Shown one piece after another: positions 8,843 through 18,182 of a stretch of 32,050 nt of DNA. Within the stretch, counting starts at the first letter, position 1. Each line of letters opens with the position of its first letter. A program made the position numbers and the translations under genes. Under the pieces are notes generated by a model that was given only the letters and a program-made list of their open reading frames with translations, was not told the origin of the DNA and searched no databases. This DNA is from Pseudomonas linyingensis (GTDB lineage Bacteria > Pseudomonadota > Gammaproteobacteria > Pseudomonadales > Pseudomonadaceae). Location: positions 1 through 32,050 of the forward strand of contig NZ_FNZE01000027.1 in assembly GCF_900109175.1 (NCBI RefSeq). The letters run 5' to 3'.

Positions 8843-9055
8843 GACAAACCGGCGAATCGACCGGACTCCGGATAAAAACAGGCGGACGGCCAGTGTAACG
8901 CCTGCGCCGCCGGCATGGCGCGCCCTTGCCCATGGCGGCGACCGTTGACCACGGTTAAACCGCCGAGCCGTCCCTGCAGACCACGACCGACGCGCCCCGA
9001 CGCTCTTTTCCTGCAGTAAACAGTTGATCCTCTTGAAGTTTTTTCGAGCTTACAC
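8843..9055. other. Intergenic region upstream of dinB and the tRNA promoter
   Basis: This stretch separates the dinB start from the tRNA promoter. Short frames here do not look like genes. The only structure noted is the SOS-box-like sequence at 8866-8881, close to dinB. Confidence 0.5.
8866..8881 (-). promoter_or_regulatory. Degenerate LexA-box-like site upstream of dinB
   Basis: On the minus strand it reads CTGTTTTTATCCGGAG. The first half CTGT and the AT-rich centre fit the SOS consensus CTG-N10-CAG, but the last triplet is GAG instead of CAG. It lies 24 bases from the dinB start. One half site is poor, so this is tentative. Confidence 0.3.
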
Positions 9056-9083
9056 TTGACACCCCGGCGTTTTTGCGTAGAAT
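9056..9083 (+). promoter_or_regulatory. Sigma70 promoter of the initiator tRNA gene
   Basis: A perfect -35 TTGACA (9056-9061) is followed after 16 bases by -10 TAGAAT (9078-9083), 13 bases before the tRNA. A strong promoter with a very short leader is typical for stable RNA genes. Confidence 0.85.
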
Positions 9084-9096
9084 GCCACCCCACAGA

Positions 9097-9173
<77 letters not shown>

Positions 9174-9179
9174 AATTTG

Positions 9180-9207
9180 AAAAGGCCATTCTTCGGAATG
9201 GCCTTTT
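9180..9207 (+). terminator. Rho-independent terminator of tRNA-fMet
   Basis: A perfect 12-bp stem closes a TTCG tetraloop at 9192-9195. The stem begins AAAA and ends TTTT, so it may work in either direction. It lies seven bases after the tRNA. Confidence 0.93.
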
Positions 9208-9312
9208 CGTTTGCGCCAAAAAAACCTTAGCAGCGCCTTCCTCAGCTTGGCTTAAGCTTTTCGCCCTAGACTCCTGCGCATCGACTTCTCCCGGATGCAT
9301 CAGGAACCCTCC

Positions 9313-9855
9313 ATGCCTACCGCCCCCTCCCGCTACAGCTCTCTCAACATCGCCCTGCACTGGCTCATGCTGCTGCTGATCGCCGCGGTGTATGCCTGCA
9401 TCGAACTCAAGGGCAACTTCGTGCGCGGCAGCGAGATCCGCGAAGGACTCAAGCATTGGCACTTCATGCTCGGCATGGCGCTGTTCGCCTTGGTCTGGCT
9501 GCGCCTGCTCGGCCGCCTGCTGAGCAAAACCCCGGCGATCCTGCCGAAGCCGCCCGCCTGGCAGACCGGCCTGTCACACCTGATGCACCTGGCCCTGTAT
9601 GTACTGATGATCGGCATGCCGCTGGTCGGCTGGCTGCTGCTCAATGCCGAAGGCAAGCCGGTGCCGTTCTTCGGCCTGGAGCTGCCGATGCTGGTGGCGA
9701 AGAACCCTGCGCTGGCGGAAAACCTCGAGGAGCTGCACGAGTTCGGCGGTCAAGCCGGCTACTGGCTGATCGGCCTGCACGCGGTCGCCGGCCTGCTCCA
9801 CCATTACCTCATCCGCGACAATACCCTGACCCGCATCCTGCCCGGCCGGGCCTGA
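9313..9855 (+). CDS. Cytochrome b561-family di-heme membrane protein
   Basis: The 180-residue protein starts at ATG 9313, which has AGGA seven bases upstream; an in-frame ATG at 9295 lacks a good site. Four hydrophobic segments are visible (about 11-30, 48-67, 87-110, 149-165). Histidines H16, H48 or H50, H142 and H156 lie near the helix ends where this family binds two b-type hemes. Such proteins move electrons between the quinone pool and periplasmic partners; the partner is not clear here. It is a single gene, with a terminator on each side. From memory, the P. aeruginosa cytochrome b561 gene also lies between dinB and rimO. Confidence 0.9.
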   Translation: MPTAPSRYSSLNIALHWLMLLLIAAVYACIELKGNFVRGSEIREGLKHWHFMLGMALFALVWLRLLGRLLSKTPAILPKPPAWQTGLSHLMHLALYVLMIGMPLVGWLLLNAEGKPVPFFGLELPMLVAKNPALAENLEELHEFGGQAGYWLIGLHAVAGLLHHYLIRDNTLTRILPGRA

Positions 9856-9873
9856 ACCGCGCCCCGGGTCACC

Positions 9874-9905
9874 AGCCCCGCCCGCTCCGCGCGCGGGGCT
9901 TTGCT
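9874..9905 (+). terminator. Rho-independent terminator after cytochrome b561
   Basis: An 8-bp stem (AGCCCCGC at 9874-9881 with GCGGGGCT at 9893-9900) is followed by a T-rich run. Confidence 0.8.
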
Positions 9906-9920
9906 TTGCCTGCGCGGTAC

Positions 9921-9949
9921 TGGTCAAGCGCGGCTGGCATCGCTAGAAT
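9921..9949 (+). promoter_or_regulatory. Candidate promoter for rimO
   Basis: TGGTCA (9921-9926) and TAGAAT (9944-9949) are separated by 17 bases. The -10 is good and the -35 matches four of six. It lies between the upstream terminator and the rimO start. Confidence 0.4.
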
Positions 9950-10002
9950 TGCGCACTTTTTGATCAGAGGCGCCAGTCCGGCGCCCTTCGAGGTTAGTCT
10001 GC

Positions 10003-11328
10003 ATGTCCACCGCCACGCCCAAAGTCGGTTTCGTTTCGCTCGGTTGCCCGAAGGCCACCGTCGACTCCGAACGCATCCTCACCCAGCTGCGCATGGAGGG
10101 CTACCAGATCGTCCCCTCCTATGAGGATGCCGACGTGGTGGTGGTCAACACCTGCGGCTTCATCGACAGCGCCAAGGCCGAGTCGCTGGACGCCATCGGC
10201 GAGGCGCTGGCCGAGAACGGCAAGGTGATCGTCACCGGCTGCATGGGCGTGTCCGAGGACAGCATCCGCAACGTGCACCCCAGCGTGCTGGCGGTCACCG
10301 GCCCGCAGCAGTACGAACAGGTGGTCAACGCCGTGCACGAGGTGGTGCCGCCGAGCACCAGCCACGACCCCTTCGTCGACCTGGTGCCGCCGCAGGGCAT
10401 CAAGCTGACCCCGCGCCACTATGCCTACCTGAAGATTTCCGAGGGCTGCAACCACAGCTGCGCCTTCTGCATCATCCCCTCGATGCGCGGCAAGCTGGTC
10501 AGCCGCCCGGTCGGCGACGTGCTCAGCGAGGCCGAGCGCCTGGTCAAGGCCGGCGTCAAGGAGCTGCTGGTGATCTCCCAGGACACCAGCGCCTACGGCG
10601 TCGACCTCAAGTACAAGCTGGACTTCTGGAACGGCCAGCCGGTGAAGACGCGCATGCTCGAACTGTGCGAGGAGCTGGGCAAGATGGGTGTGTGGGTGCG
10701 CCTGCACTACGTCTACCCGTACCCCAACGTCGACGACGTGATCCCGCTGATGGCCGCCGGCAAGATCCTGCCGTACCTGGACATCCCCTTCCAGCACGCC
10801 AGCCCCAAGGTGCTCAAGGCCATGAAACGCCCGGCCTTCGAGGACAAGACCCTGGCGCGCATCAAGCAGTGGCGCGAGATCTGCCCGCAGCTGACCATCC
10901 GCTCGACCTTCATCGTCGGCTTCCCCGGCGAGACCGAGGAAGACTTCCAGTACCTGCTCGACTGGCTCACCGAGGCCCAGCTCGATCGCGTCGGCTGCTT
11001 CCAGTACTCGCCGGTCGACGGTGCGCCGGCCAACGACCTCGGCCTCGAGCCGGTACCGGACGAGATCAAGCAGGAGCGTTGGGAACGCTTCATGGCCCAC
11101 CAGCAGGCGATCAGCGCCGCTCGCCTGCAGCTGAAGATCGGCAAGGAGATCGAGGTACTGATCGACGAAGTCGATGAGGAAGGCGCCATCGGCCGTTCCG
11201 CCGCCGACGCCCCCGAAATCGACGGCAACGTCTACGTCGATAGCGAGCAGCCGCTCAAGCCGGGCGACAAGGTGTGGGTGCGCGTCACCGACGCCGACGA
11301 GTACGACCTGTGGGCCGAAGTCATCTGA
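10003..11328 (+). CDS. rimO: Ribosomal protein S12 methylthiotransferase RimO
   Basis: This 441-residue radical-SAM enzyme adds a methylthio group to the conserved aspartate of ribosomal protein S12. The N-terminal domain has the three cluster cysteines C15 (SLGCPK), C51 (NTCGF) and C80 (TGCMG). The radical-SAM motif CNHSCAFC gives C149, C153 and C156. A TRAM-like domain forms the C-terminus (DLWAEVI). RimO rather than MiaB is supported by [13 protein letters not shown] near the start and by the length. GAGG lies shortly before the ATG. Its own promoter candidate and a terminator suggest a single-gene unit. Confidence 0.97.
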   Translation: MSTATPKVGFVSLGCPKATVDSERILTQLRMEGYQIVPSYEDADVVVVNTCGFIDSAKAESLDAIGEALAENGKVIVTGCMGVSEDSIRNVHPSVLAVTGPQQYEQVVNAVHEVVPPSTSHDPFVDLVPPQGIKLTPRHYAYLKISEGCNHSCAFCIIPSMRGKLVSRPVGDVLSEAERLVKAGVKELLVISQDTSAYGVDLKYKLDFWNGQPVKTRMLELCEELGKMGVWVRLHYVYPYPNVDDVIPLMAAGKILPYLDIPFQHASPKVLKAMKRPAFEDKTLARIKQWREICPQLTIRSTFIVGFPGETEEDFQYLLDWLTEAQLDRVGCFQYSPVDGAPANDLGLEPVPDEIKQERWERFMAHQQAISAARLQLKIGKEIEVLIDEVDEEGAIGRSAADAPEIDGNVYVDSEQPLKPGDKVWVRVTDADEYDLWAEVI

Positions 11329-11349
11329 CCCGATCCGCTGCGCTGTCCC

Positions 11350-11385
11350 GACGAGCCCGGCCCCGTGCCGGGTTCGTCGTTTCTG
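11350..11385 (+). terminator. Rho-independent terminator after rimO
   Basis: GACGAGCCCGG (11350-11360) pairs with CCGGGTTCGTC (11368-11378) with one G-T wobble, followed by a T-rich stretch. Confidence 0.85.
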
Positions 11386-11440
11386 CTTTCTGTACAGCGG
11401 CTAGGCTGTAAGCGAGCCCGTCCCGCGTCCGGAGGCGACC

Positions 11441-12157
11441 GTGAATCCCTGGCTGCATATCCTAGGTCTGACCCTGCTGCCCGGCCTGGCCATGCCGCTC
11501 GGCGGCTTGATCGCCTCCCGCGAACACATCCACCCGCGCTGGCTGGAAACCGAGCTGCGCCATGCGGTGCTGGCCTTCGGCGCCGGGGCCCTGCTCGCCG
11601 CGGTCGCCCTGGTGCTGGTGCCCGCAGGCATGCGCGGGTTGCCGGTCTGGCTTACCGCACTGTGCTTCGCCGGCGGCGGGGTGGCCTTCATGCTGGTCGA
11701 CCGCTTGCTGGCCAGCCATCGCACCTCGGCCAGCCAGGCGGTCGACATGCTGCTGGACTACATTCCGGAAGCCCTCGCCCTCGGCGCGGCGGTGGCACTC
11801 GGCAGCCCCGGCGGGCTGCTGCTGGCCGGACTGATGGCGTTGCAGAACCTGCCGGAAGGCTTCAACGCCTATCGCGAGCTGCACCGCGACGCGCGCTTCG
11901 GCACCGGCTACATCCTCGGCCTGTTCACCCTGATCGCCCTACTCGGTCCGCTGGCCGGCTTCAGCGGCTACCTGTGGCTGGCGCCGCACCCCGGGGTGGT
12001 CAACGCCATCATGCTGTTCGCCTCCGGCGGCATCCTCTATTCGGTATTCGAGGACATCGCCCCGCAGGTTCCCCTGCAACGTCACTGGTTGCCGCCGCTG
12101 GGCGCGGTGGCCGGCTTTCTGCTGGGCATGGTCGGCCAGGCGCTGACCGGCGCCTGA
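11441..12157 (+). CDS. ZIP-family-like metal transporter with altered ligand motifs
   Basis: The 238-residue protein starts at GTG 11441, with GGAGG at 11431-11435. About eight hydrophobic segments and an N-terminal TLLPGLAMPLGG motif resemble ZIP transporters, which move zinc or other divalent metals into the cytoplasm. The two signature motifs are changed. Where ZIP helix 4 normally has HNxPEG there is DYIPEALALG (D106, P109, E110), and a second motif reads QNLPEG (Q135-G140). These lack the usual metal-binding histidines, so the substrate or even transport activity is uncertain. A terminator stands upstream; the next gene in the same direction starts 58 bases later. Confidence 0.75.
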   Translation: MNPWLHILGLTLLPGLAMPLGGLIASREHIHPRWLETELRHAVLAFGAGALLAAVALVLVPAGMRGLPVWLTALCFAGGGVAFMLVDRLLASHRTSASQAVDMLLDYIPEALALGAAVALGSPGGLLLAGLMALQNLPEGFNAYRELHRDARFGTGYILGLFTLIALLGPLAGFSGYLWLAPHPGVVNAIMLFASGGILYSVFEDIAPQVPLQRHWLPPLGAVAGFLLGMVGQALTGA

Positions 12158-12215
12158 GCGCGCCGGCAGCGGCCCGGTTGGCTGCTATGCTGGGGACAAA
12201 CGGAGGAGGCCGCCC

Positions 12216-12890
12216 ATGCAGCAGCTCAAATTGCTCGCCACGCGCAGCGAAGCCGGCAACATCAAGTCATTCATCTTCGAGAACGGCGGACTGACCTGGA
12301 CCGCCGGGCAGAACCAGGCATTTGTCCTGCCCCAGGCCGGCCCCGAAGAGGCCGACAACCTGCGCTGGTTCACCCTCGCCTCGGCACCCAGCGAAAAGGT
12401 CGTGCAGGTGTCCACGCGCGTCGGCCCCAGCGCCTTCAAGCAGGCTCTCGACCGCCTGCAGCCCGGCGACAGCATCGGCGTACGCGACCTGGGCGGCGAC
12501 TTCACCTGGGAGGAGGACTCCGCCACCCCCGTGGTGCTGGTCGCCGGCGGCATCGGGGTTACACCGTTTCGCAGCATCCTGCTGGAGCGCCATGCCCGTG
12601 GCCAGCCGCTGAACGCCACCCTGCTGTACTTCACCCGCGACGCGCAGATCGCCTTCCGCGACGAACTCGACCAGCTCTGCGCCCAGCACCCGGAGCTCGA
12701 CGTGCGCTACCTGATCGGCGAGCTGATCACGGCCGAACGGATCCTGGACGAGAAGCCGCTGGCGGCGCAGGTGCCGGTCTACCTGTCCGGTCCCGAACCC
12801 ATGGTCGAGAGCGTCGGCAACGACCTGAAGCAGCGCGGTGTCAGCCTCAAGCAGGACTGGTTCCCGGGCTACGATGAACGAAACTATTGA
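12216..12890 (+). CDS. Ferredoxin-reductase-type FAD/NAD(P)-binding oxidoreductase
   Basis: The 224-residue protein has a strong GGAGGAGG ribosome site. A flavin-binding barrel contains RWFTLAS (residues 50-56), the RxxTL(A)S type of flavin motif. The NAD(P) half has VAGGIGVTPF (109-118) and SGPEPMV (191-197), and it ends DWFPGY with a short tail. No iron-sulfur cysteine motif is present, so electrons must pass to a separate partner. The family moves electrons between NAD(P)H and ferredoxins, oxygenases or flavohemoglobin-like partners; I cannot name the partner. A 20-base GC hairpin without a T run (12916-12935) lies after the gene. Confidence 0.85.
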   Translation: MQQLKLLATRSEAGNIKSFIFENGGLTWTAGQNQAFVLPQAGPEEADNLRWFTLASAPSEKVVQVSTRVGPSAFKQALDRLQPGDSIGVRDLGGDFTWEEDSATPVVLVAGGIGVTPFRSILLERHARGQPLNATLLYFTRDAQIAFRDELDQLCAQHPELDVRYLIGELITAERILDEKPLAAQVPVYLSGPEPMVESVGNDLKQRGVSLKQDWFPGYDERNY

Positions 12891-12915
12891 CCGCCCCGTG
12901 ACGCAGGCCCCACAG

Positions 12916-12935
12916 GGCGGCCGATGACGGCCGCC
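12916..12935 (+). terminator. Weak terminator-like hairpin after the oxidoreductase gene
   Basis: An 8-bp perfect stem (GGCGGCCG with CGGCCGCC) closes a 4-base ATGA loop, but no T tract follows. It may be a weak or Rho-assisted stop. Confidence 0.35.
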
Positions 12936-12994
12936 GCACACGGCGAAATCTTTGCCGACACAGCCATGTCGATAATATCCTCATGAATTTCCAG

Positions 12995-13015
12995 CCGGCG
13001 ACGTCCTGTCGCCGG
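12995..13015 (+). promoter_or_regulatory. Hairpin in the leader just before the trpB-like gene
   Basis: CCGGCGAC (12995-13002) and GTCGCCGG (13008-13015) form a perfect 8-bp stem with a 5-base loop, ending ten bases before the ATG. The stretch between hairpin and start has no purine-rich ribosome site. A smaller inverted repeat, CGACA-N6-TGTCG (12956-12971), and a TAATAT -10-like hexamer (12973-12978) lie upstream. The hairpin could affect translation start; this is inferred from position only. Confidence 0.45.
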
Positions 13016-13025
13016 GCCCTTCCCC

Positions 13026-14249
<1,224 letters not shown>

Positions 14250-14262
14250 GTAAGTACCGCGC

Positions 14263-14294
14263 GCCCCTCTTCCGCCTACCGCGGAGAGGGGCTT
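14263..14294 (+). terminator. Terminator-like hairpin after the trpB-like gene
   Basis: GCCCCTCTTCCGC pairs with GCGGAGAGGGGC around a CTACC loop, with one bulged T. Only a short T run follows. Confidence 0.65.
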
Positions 14295-14363
14295 GCAACC
14301 CTCGCTGCTGGCGCCGCCCGACGCGTATCATCGCCGCTCCCCCGCCTGAGCAAGACTCCCGCC

Positions 14364-15056
14364 ATGCCCTACAGCGTCAGCCCCGTCGGTTACCTGCGTT
14401 CCTGCTTCAAGGAGAAGTTCGCCATCCCGCGCCAGCCGCAACTGGCCCCTGCCGCACGCGGCGTGCTGGAACTGGTGGCGCCGTTCGACAGCGGCGAGGC
14501 GGTCGACGGGCTGGAGCAGGTCAGCCATGTCTGGCTGCTGTTCCTGTTCCACCAGGCGCTGGAGGACCAGCCACGCCTCAAGGTGCGCCCGCCGCGCCTG
14601 GGCGGCAACCGCTCGCTGGGCGTGTTCGCCACCCGCGCCACCCACCGCCCCAACGGCATCGGCCAGTCGGTGGTCAGGCTGGAGCGGGTCGAGCCGGGAC
14701 GCCTGCACCTGTCCGGCATCGACCTGCTGGACGGCACGCCGATACTCGACATCAAGCCCTACGTGCCCTACGCCGATATCGTCGATGCGGCCAGCAACGC
14801 CATCGCCGACGCGCCGCCGCCGGCCATTCCGGTCGAATGGAGCGCCAGCGCTCTGGCCCAGGCGCGCGAGCACGCCCTGCGCCTCGGCGAGCCGGTGGTC
14901 GAGCTGATCGAGCAGTGCCTGGCCCAAGACCCGCGCCCGGCCTACCAGACGCCAACGCCGGAGCGCCGCTACGGGGTGCTGTTCTGGGATGTGCAGGTGC
15001 GCTGGCACTATCCCGAGCCGGGACGCATCCGCGTGCTGGAGGTGGTGCCGTCCTGA
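14364..15056 (+). CDS. trmO: tRNA m6t6A37 methyltransferase TrmO
   Basis: The 230-residue protein belongs to the TsaA/YaeB family. TrmO N-methylates the t6A base at position 37 of some threonine tRNAs using S-adenosylmethionine. The family motifs are visible: FATRATHRPNGIGQS (88-102) and DIKPYVPYAD (129-138), plus a C-terminal DPRPAYQ segment. The length is close to E. coli TrmO. It is a single gene with a strong bidirectional terminator after it. Confidence 0.92.
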   Translation: MPYSVSPVGYLRSCFKEKFAIPRQPQLAPAARGVLELVAPFDSGEAVDGLEQVSHVWLLFLFHQALEDQPRLKVRPPRLGGNRSLGVFATRATHRPNGIGQSVVRLERVEPGRLHLSGIDLLDGTPILDIKPYVPYADIVDAASNAIADAPPPAIPVEWSASALAQAREHALRLGEPVVELIEQCLAQDPRPAYQTPTPERRYGVLFWDVQVRWHYPEPGRIRVLEVVPS

Positions 15057-15068
15057 GCGTCCCACAAC

Positions 15069-15108
15069 GCAAAACGGCGGAACCCCTCACGGAATTCCGC
15101 CGTTTTGC
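15069..15108. terminator. Bidirectional terminator between trmO and fpr
   Basis: A perfect 14-bp stem (15069-15082 with 15095-15108) has A-rich and T-rich outer ends, so it can stop transcripts from both convergent genes. Confidence 0.92.
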
Positions 15109-15123
15109 CACGCGCCGTTTGCC

Positions 15124-15900
15124 TTACTTCTCGACGAAGGCGCGCTCGATCAGGTAGTCGCCTGGGTCGCCCATGCGCGGCGACACCTTGAGGCCGAAGC
15201 TGTCCAATACCTGGCTGGTTTCATCGAGCATGCTCGGGCTGCCGCAGAGCATGGCGCGGTCGTCCTGCGGGTTGATCGGCGGCAGGCCGATGTCGCTGAA
15301 CAGCTTGCCGCTGCGCATCAGGTCGGTCATGCGCCCCTGGTTGCGGAACGGCTCGCGGGTCACGGTCGGGTAGTAGATCAGCTTGTCGCGGACCATCTCG
15401 CCGAAGTACTCGTGCTGCGGCAGCTCGTTGGTGATGAAGTCGGCGTAGGCCAGCTCGCTGACCCAGCGCACGCCGTGGACGAGGATGACCTTGTCGAAGC
15501 GCTCGTATGTTTCCGGATCCTGGATCACACTCATGAACGGCGCCAGGCCGGTTCCGGTGCCGAGCAGGTACAGGTGCTTACCCGGCAGCAGGTCGCTGAG
15601 GATCAGCGTGCCGGTCGGCTTGCGGCTGACCTTCAGCTCGTCGCCCGGCTGCAGGTGCTGCAGGCGCGAGGTCAGCGGGCCGTTCGGCACCTTGATGCTG
15701 AAGAACTCCAGGTGCTCCTCGTAGTTGGGGCTGGCGATGCTGTAGGCACGCATGAGCGGACGCCCCTCGACTTCCAGACCGATCATCACGAACTGGCCAT
15801 TTTCGAAACGCAGCCCCTGGTTGCGGGTGGTCTTGAAGCTGAACAGGGTGTCGTTCCAGTGGTGGACACTGACGACGCGCTCGCTCACCAGGTTGCTCAT
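15124..15900 (-). CDS. fpr: Ferredoxin-NADP+ reductase
   Basis: The 258-residue protein starts at ATG 15900, with AAGGAG eight bases upstream; a frame extension to 15963 lacks a ribosome site and would not match known Fpr. The start MSNLVSERVVSVHHWNDTLF and end GDYLIERAFVEK match Pseudomonas Fpr. The flavin motif RAYSIAS is at 51-57 and the NADP-binding GTGTGLAP at 114-121. Fpr passes electrons between NADPH and ferredoxins or flavodoxin and takes part in oxidative-stress and iron responses. The divergent LysR gene finR is its known activator in P. putida. Confidence 0.96.
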   Translation of the reverse strand: MSNLVSERVVSVHHWNDTLFSFKTTRNQGLRFENGQFVMIGLEVEGRPLMRAYSIASPNYEEHLEFFSIKVPNGPLTSRLQHLQPGDELKVSRKPTGTLILSDLLPGKHLYLLGTGTGLAPFMSVIQDPETYERFDKVILVHGVRWVSELAYADFITNELPQHEYFGEMVRDKLIYYPTVTREPFRNQGRMTDLMRSGKLFSDIGLPPINPQDDRAMLCGSPSMLDETSQVLDSFGLKVSPRMGDPGDYLIERAFVEK

Positions 15901-16014
15901 GCGATGACTCCTTGCAGAAAGAGGCCGACTGGCTCTGTTGCTCTCTATTCTAGGCAGGCGCAAAGTATCCGTTAAATGAATAATCAGAATATTCTTTATA
16001 GGTTATATCGATAT
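15901..16014. promoter_or_regulatory. fpr/finR divergent control region with two palindromes
   Basis: This 112-base gap is AT-rich. It holds the palindrome GAATATTC at 15987-15994 inside an imperfect AT-rich inverted repeat (ATAATCAGAATATTCTTTAT), a plausible LysR-type (FinR) binding site. A second, perfect palindrome ATATCGATAT at 16005-16014 overlaps the finR start codon, which could let a bound protein block finR expression. Sites are inferred from symmetry and from the known FinR-fpr link. Confidence 0.55.
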
Positions 16015-16939
16015 GCGTTTTACCCTGAGGCAAGTGCAGGTGTTCGTCGCCATCGCCCGGCTGGAAAGCGTGTCGCGCGCGGCCGAGTCGCTGGCCCTGT
16101 CGCAGTCGGCGGCCAGCACCTCGCTGGCCGAGCTGGAGCGCCACTACGACAGCCCGCTGTTCGACCGCATCGGCAAGCGCCTGGCGCTCAGCGCCCTGGG
16201 TGCCCAGCTGCTGCCCAAGGCGGTGGCCCTGCTCGACCGCGCCGAGGAAATCGAGCTGCTGCTGCAGGGCAAGAGCGGCTTCGGCTCGCTGCAGCTGGGG
16301 GCGACCCTGACCATTGGCAACTACCTGGCCACCCTGCTGATCGGCCGCTTCATGCAGGCCCATCCGGAATGCCGGGTACGCCTGCACGTGCAGAACACCA
16401 GCCATGTGGTACAGGGGGTCGCCCAGCACGGCCTGGATCTGGGCCTGATCGAAGGCGACTGCCAGCATCCGGACATTGAGGTGCAGCCGTGGGTCGAGGA
16501 CGAGCTGGTGGTGTTCTGCGCGCCGCAGCACCCGCTGGCGCAGCGGCGCACGGCGAGTCTCGACGAGCTGGTGCAGGAAGCGTGGATACTCCGCGAACAG
16601 GGCTCGGGCACCCGGCTGACCTTCGACCAGGGCATGCGCCATCACCCGGTACCGCTGAACATCCGTCTGGAGCTGGAACACACCGAGGCGATCAAGCGCG
16701 CGGTGGAGTCAGGGCTGGGCATCGGCTGCATCTCGCGCCTGGCGCTGCGCGACGCCTTCCGCCGCGGCAGTCTGGTGGCGGTGGCAACCCCGGAACTCGA
16801 TCTGCGCCGGCAGTTCAGCTTCATCTGGCACAAGCAGAAGTACCAGAGCAGCGCCATGCGCGAGTTCGTCGATCTGTGCCGCAGTTTCACCGCCGGCGTG
16901 CAGCACAGCGACCAGATTGCCCTGCAGGAGATTCCCTGA
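16013..16939 (+). CDS. finR: LysR-family regulator FinR
   Basis: The 308-residue protein has an N-terminal winged-helix domain (MRFTLRQVQVFVAIARLESVSRAAESLALSQ... through about residue 60) and a substrate-binding half from about 90 to 295. Its divergent position next to fpr matches FinR, which activates fpr under oxidative stress in Pseudomonas. The ribosome site is poor (AGG ten bases upstream) and the start codon lies in a palindrome, which suggests low or self-controlled expression. Its stop is nine bases from the convergent dgkA stop with no proper terminator. Confidence 0.9.
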   Translation: MRFTLRQVQVFVAIARLESVSRAAESLALSQSAASTSLAELERHYDSPLFDRIGKRLALSALGAQLLPKAVALLDRAEEIELLLQGKSGFGSLQLGATLTIGNYLATLLIGRFMQAHPECRVRLHVQNTSHVVQGVAQHGLDLGLIEGDCQHPDIEVQPWVEDELVVFCAPQHPLAQRRTASLDELVQEAWILREQGSGTRLTFDQGMRHHPVPLNIRLELEHTEAIKRAVESGLGIGCISRLALRDAFRRGSLVAVATPELDLRRQFSFIWHKQKYQSSAMREFVDLCRSFTAGVQHSDQIALQEIP

Positions 16940-16948
16940 GGGAACGGC

Positions 16949-17317
16949 TCAGCCGAGCAGGATGACGCCCCACACCAGGGCGATCATCGACAGCGCCACC
17001 GCCTGGGCGGCGCTGCCCATGTCCTTGGCGTTCTTCGACAGGGGGTGACGCTCGAGGGAGATGCGGTCGATCGCCGCCTCCACCGCCGAGTTGAGCAGCT
17101 CGACGATCAGCGCCAGCAGGCACACGGCGATCAGGATGGCGCGCTCGCCGCGACTGACGTCGAGCAGGAAGGCCAGCGGCAGCAGCACGCCATTGAGCAG
17201 CACCAGCTGGCGGAACGCCGCTTCGCCGCCGAAGGCCGCGCGCAGGCCATCCCACGAATAGCCGGCAGCGTTGAGGATGCGTTTGAGGCCGGTCTGGCCC
17301 TTGAAGGGTGACAGCAT
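16949..17317 (-). CDS. dgkA: Diacylglycerol kinase
   Basis: The 122-residue inner-membrane enzyme phosphorylates diacylglycerol to phosphatidic acid, recycling lipid left from membrane-derived glucan or LPS modification. Start ATG 17317 gives MLSPFKGQTGLKRILNAAGYSW, as in other Pseudomonas DgkA; a longer frame to 17485 overlaps the upstream gene and has no support. Family features are three membrane helices, VELLNSAVEAAIDR with the catalytic glutamate, and KNAKDMGSAAQAVA. It follows erdR in the same direction after about 100 bases, as I recall for P. aeruginosa. Confidence 0.95.
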   Translation of the reverse strand: MLSPFKGQTGLKRILNAAGYSWDGLRAAFGGEAAFRQLVLLNGVLLPLAFLLDVSRGERAILIAVCLLALIVELLNSAVEAAIDRISLERHPLSKNAKDMGSAAQAVALSMIALVWGVILLG

Positions 17318-17420
17318 GTGCGGGCGTCCGTAGCGAGGGAGGCCGGCAGTCTGGCAGCGGCGGCCTGAAAAAAACGTCAAGTAGCCGCACGCAGAGGCAC
17401 GCCTGCCCTGCCAGGCGGGA

Positions 17421-18071
17421 TCAGGCCGCCGGCAGCGACTCCATCTGTTGCAGCAACAGCGCCGCCTGGGTGCGGGTACGCACACCCAGCTTGCGGAAGA
17501 TCGCGGTGACGTGAGCCTTGACCGTGGCCTCCGAGACGCTCAGCTCGTAGGCGATCTGCTTGTTCAGCAGCCCTTCGCAGACCATGGTCAGCACCCGGAA
17601 CTGCTGCGGGGTCAGGCTGGCCAGCCCCTCGCTGACGGCCCGCACCTCGTCGCTGAGGGCGGCGGCTTCCTCGAGCTGCGGCGGCCACCAGACATCGCCA
17701 TCGAGCACCGCGCGCACCGCCAGCTGGATGGTTTCCAGCGGGCTGGACTTGGGAATGAAGCCGCTGGCGCCGAATTCGCGCGATCGCTGCACCACCGCCG
17801 CCTCTTCCTGAGCCGAAACCATCACCACCGGGATCTGCGGATATTGGCCACGCAGCAGCACCAGACCGGAAAAGCCGTAGGCGCCGGGCATGTTGAGGTC
17901 GAGCAGGACCAGATCCCAGTCGCGCTTTTCGTTCAGTCGCGCTTCCAGCTCGGCGATACTGGCCACCTCCACCAGATGGGCCTCCGAACCCAGCCCCATG
18001 CTCAGAGCCTGTTGCAGGGCGCTGCGAAACAACGGATGGTCGTCGGCAATCAGTATTTCGTAGGCGGCCAT
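17421..18071 (-). CDS. erdR: LuxR-type response regulator ErdR (CrbR)
   Basis: The 216-residue regulator starts at ATG 18071 with AGGAA upstream; the frame extends to 18134 but that part lacks support. The receiver domain has the acidic pair in IADDHPLF, the phospho-accepting D58 in LLDLNMPG, and a lysine in IPKSSP. The C-terminal LuxR-type helix-turn-helix runs from LTPQQFRVL through VSEATVKAHVTAIFRKLG. In pseudomonads ErdR works with the sensor MxtR (CrbS) to control acetate use, for example acsA; the sensor gene is not here. Identification as ErdR rests on sequence type and on dgkA as neighbour. Confidence 0.85.
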   Translation of the reverse strand: MAAYEILIADDHPLFRSALQQALSMGLGSEAHLVEVASIAELEARLNEKRDWDLVLLDLNMPGAYGFSGLVLLRGQYPQIPVVMVSAQEEAAVVQRSREFGASGFIPKSSPLETIQLAVRAVLDGDVWWPPQLEEAAALSDEVRAVSEGLASLTPQQFRVLTMVCEGLLNKQIAYELSVSEATVKAHVTAIFRKLGVRTRTQAALLLQQMESLPAA

Positions 18072-18182
18072 GAGGGTTCCTGTTGTTGTTCTGAACGGAC
18101 GGGAGGCGCAAGCGGCGCTCAGGATGCCGAGCACACCCTACCCGGTCAAGAAAAATACCCGCAAAGCCACTGGGGCCTTGCG

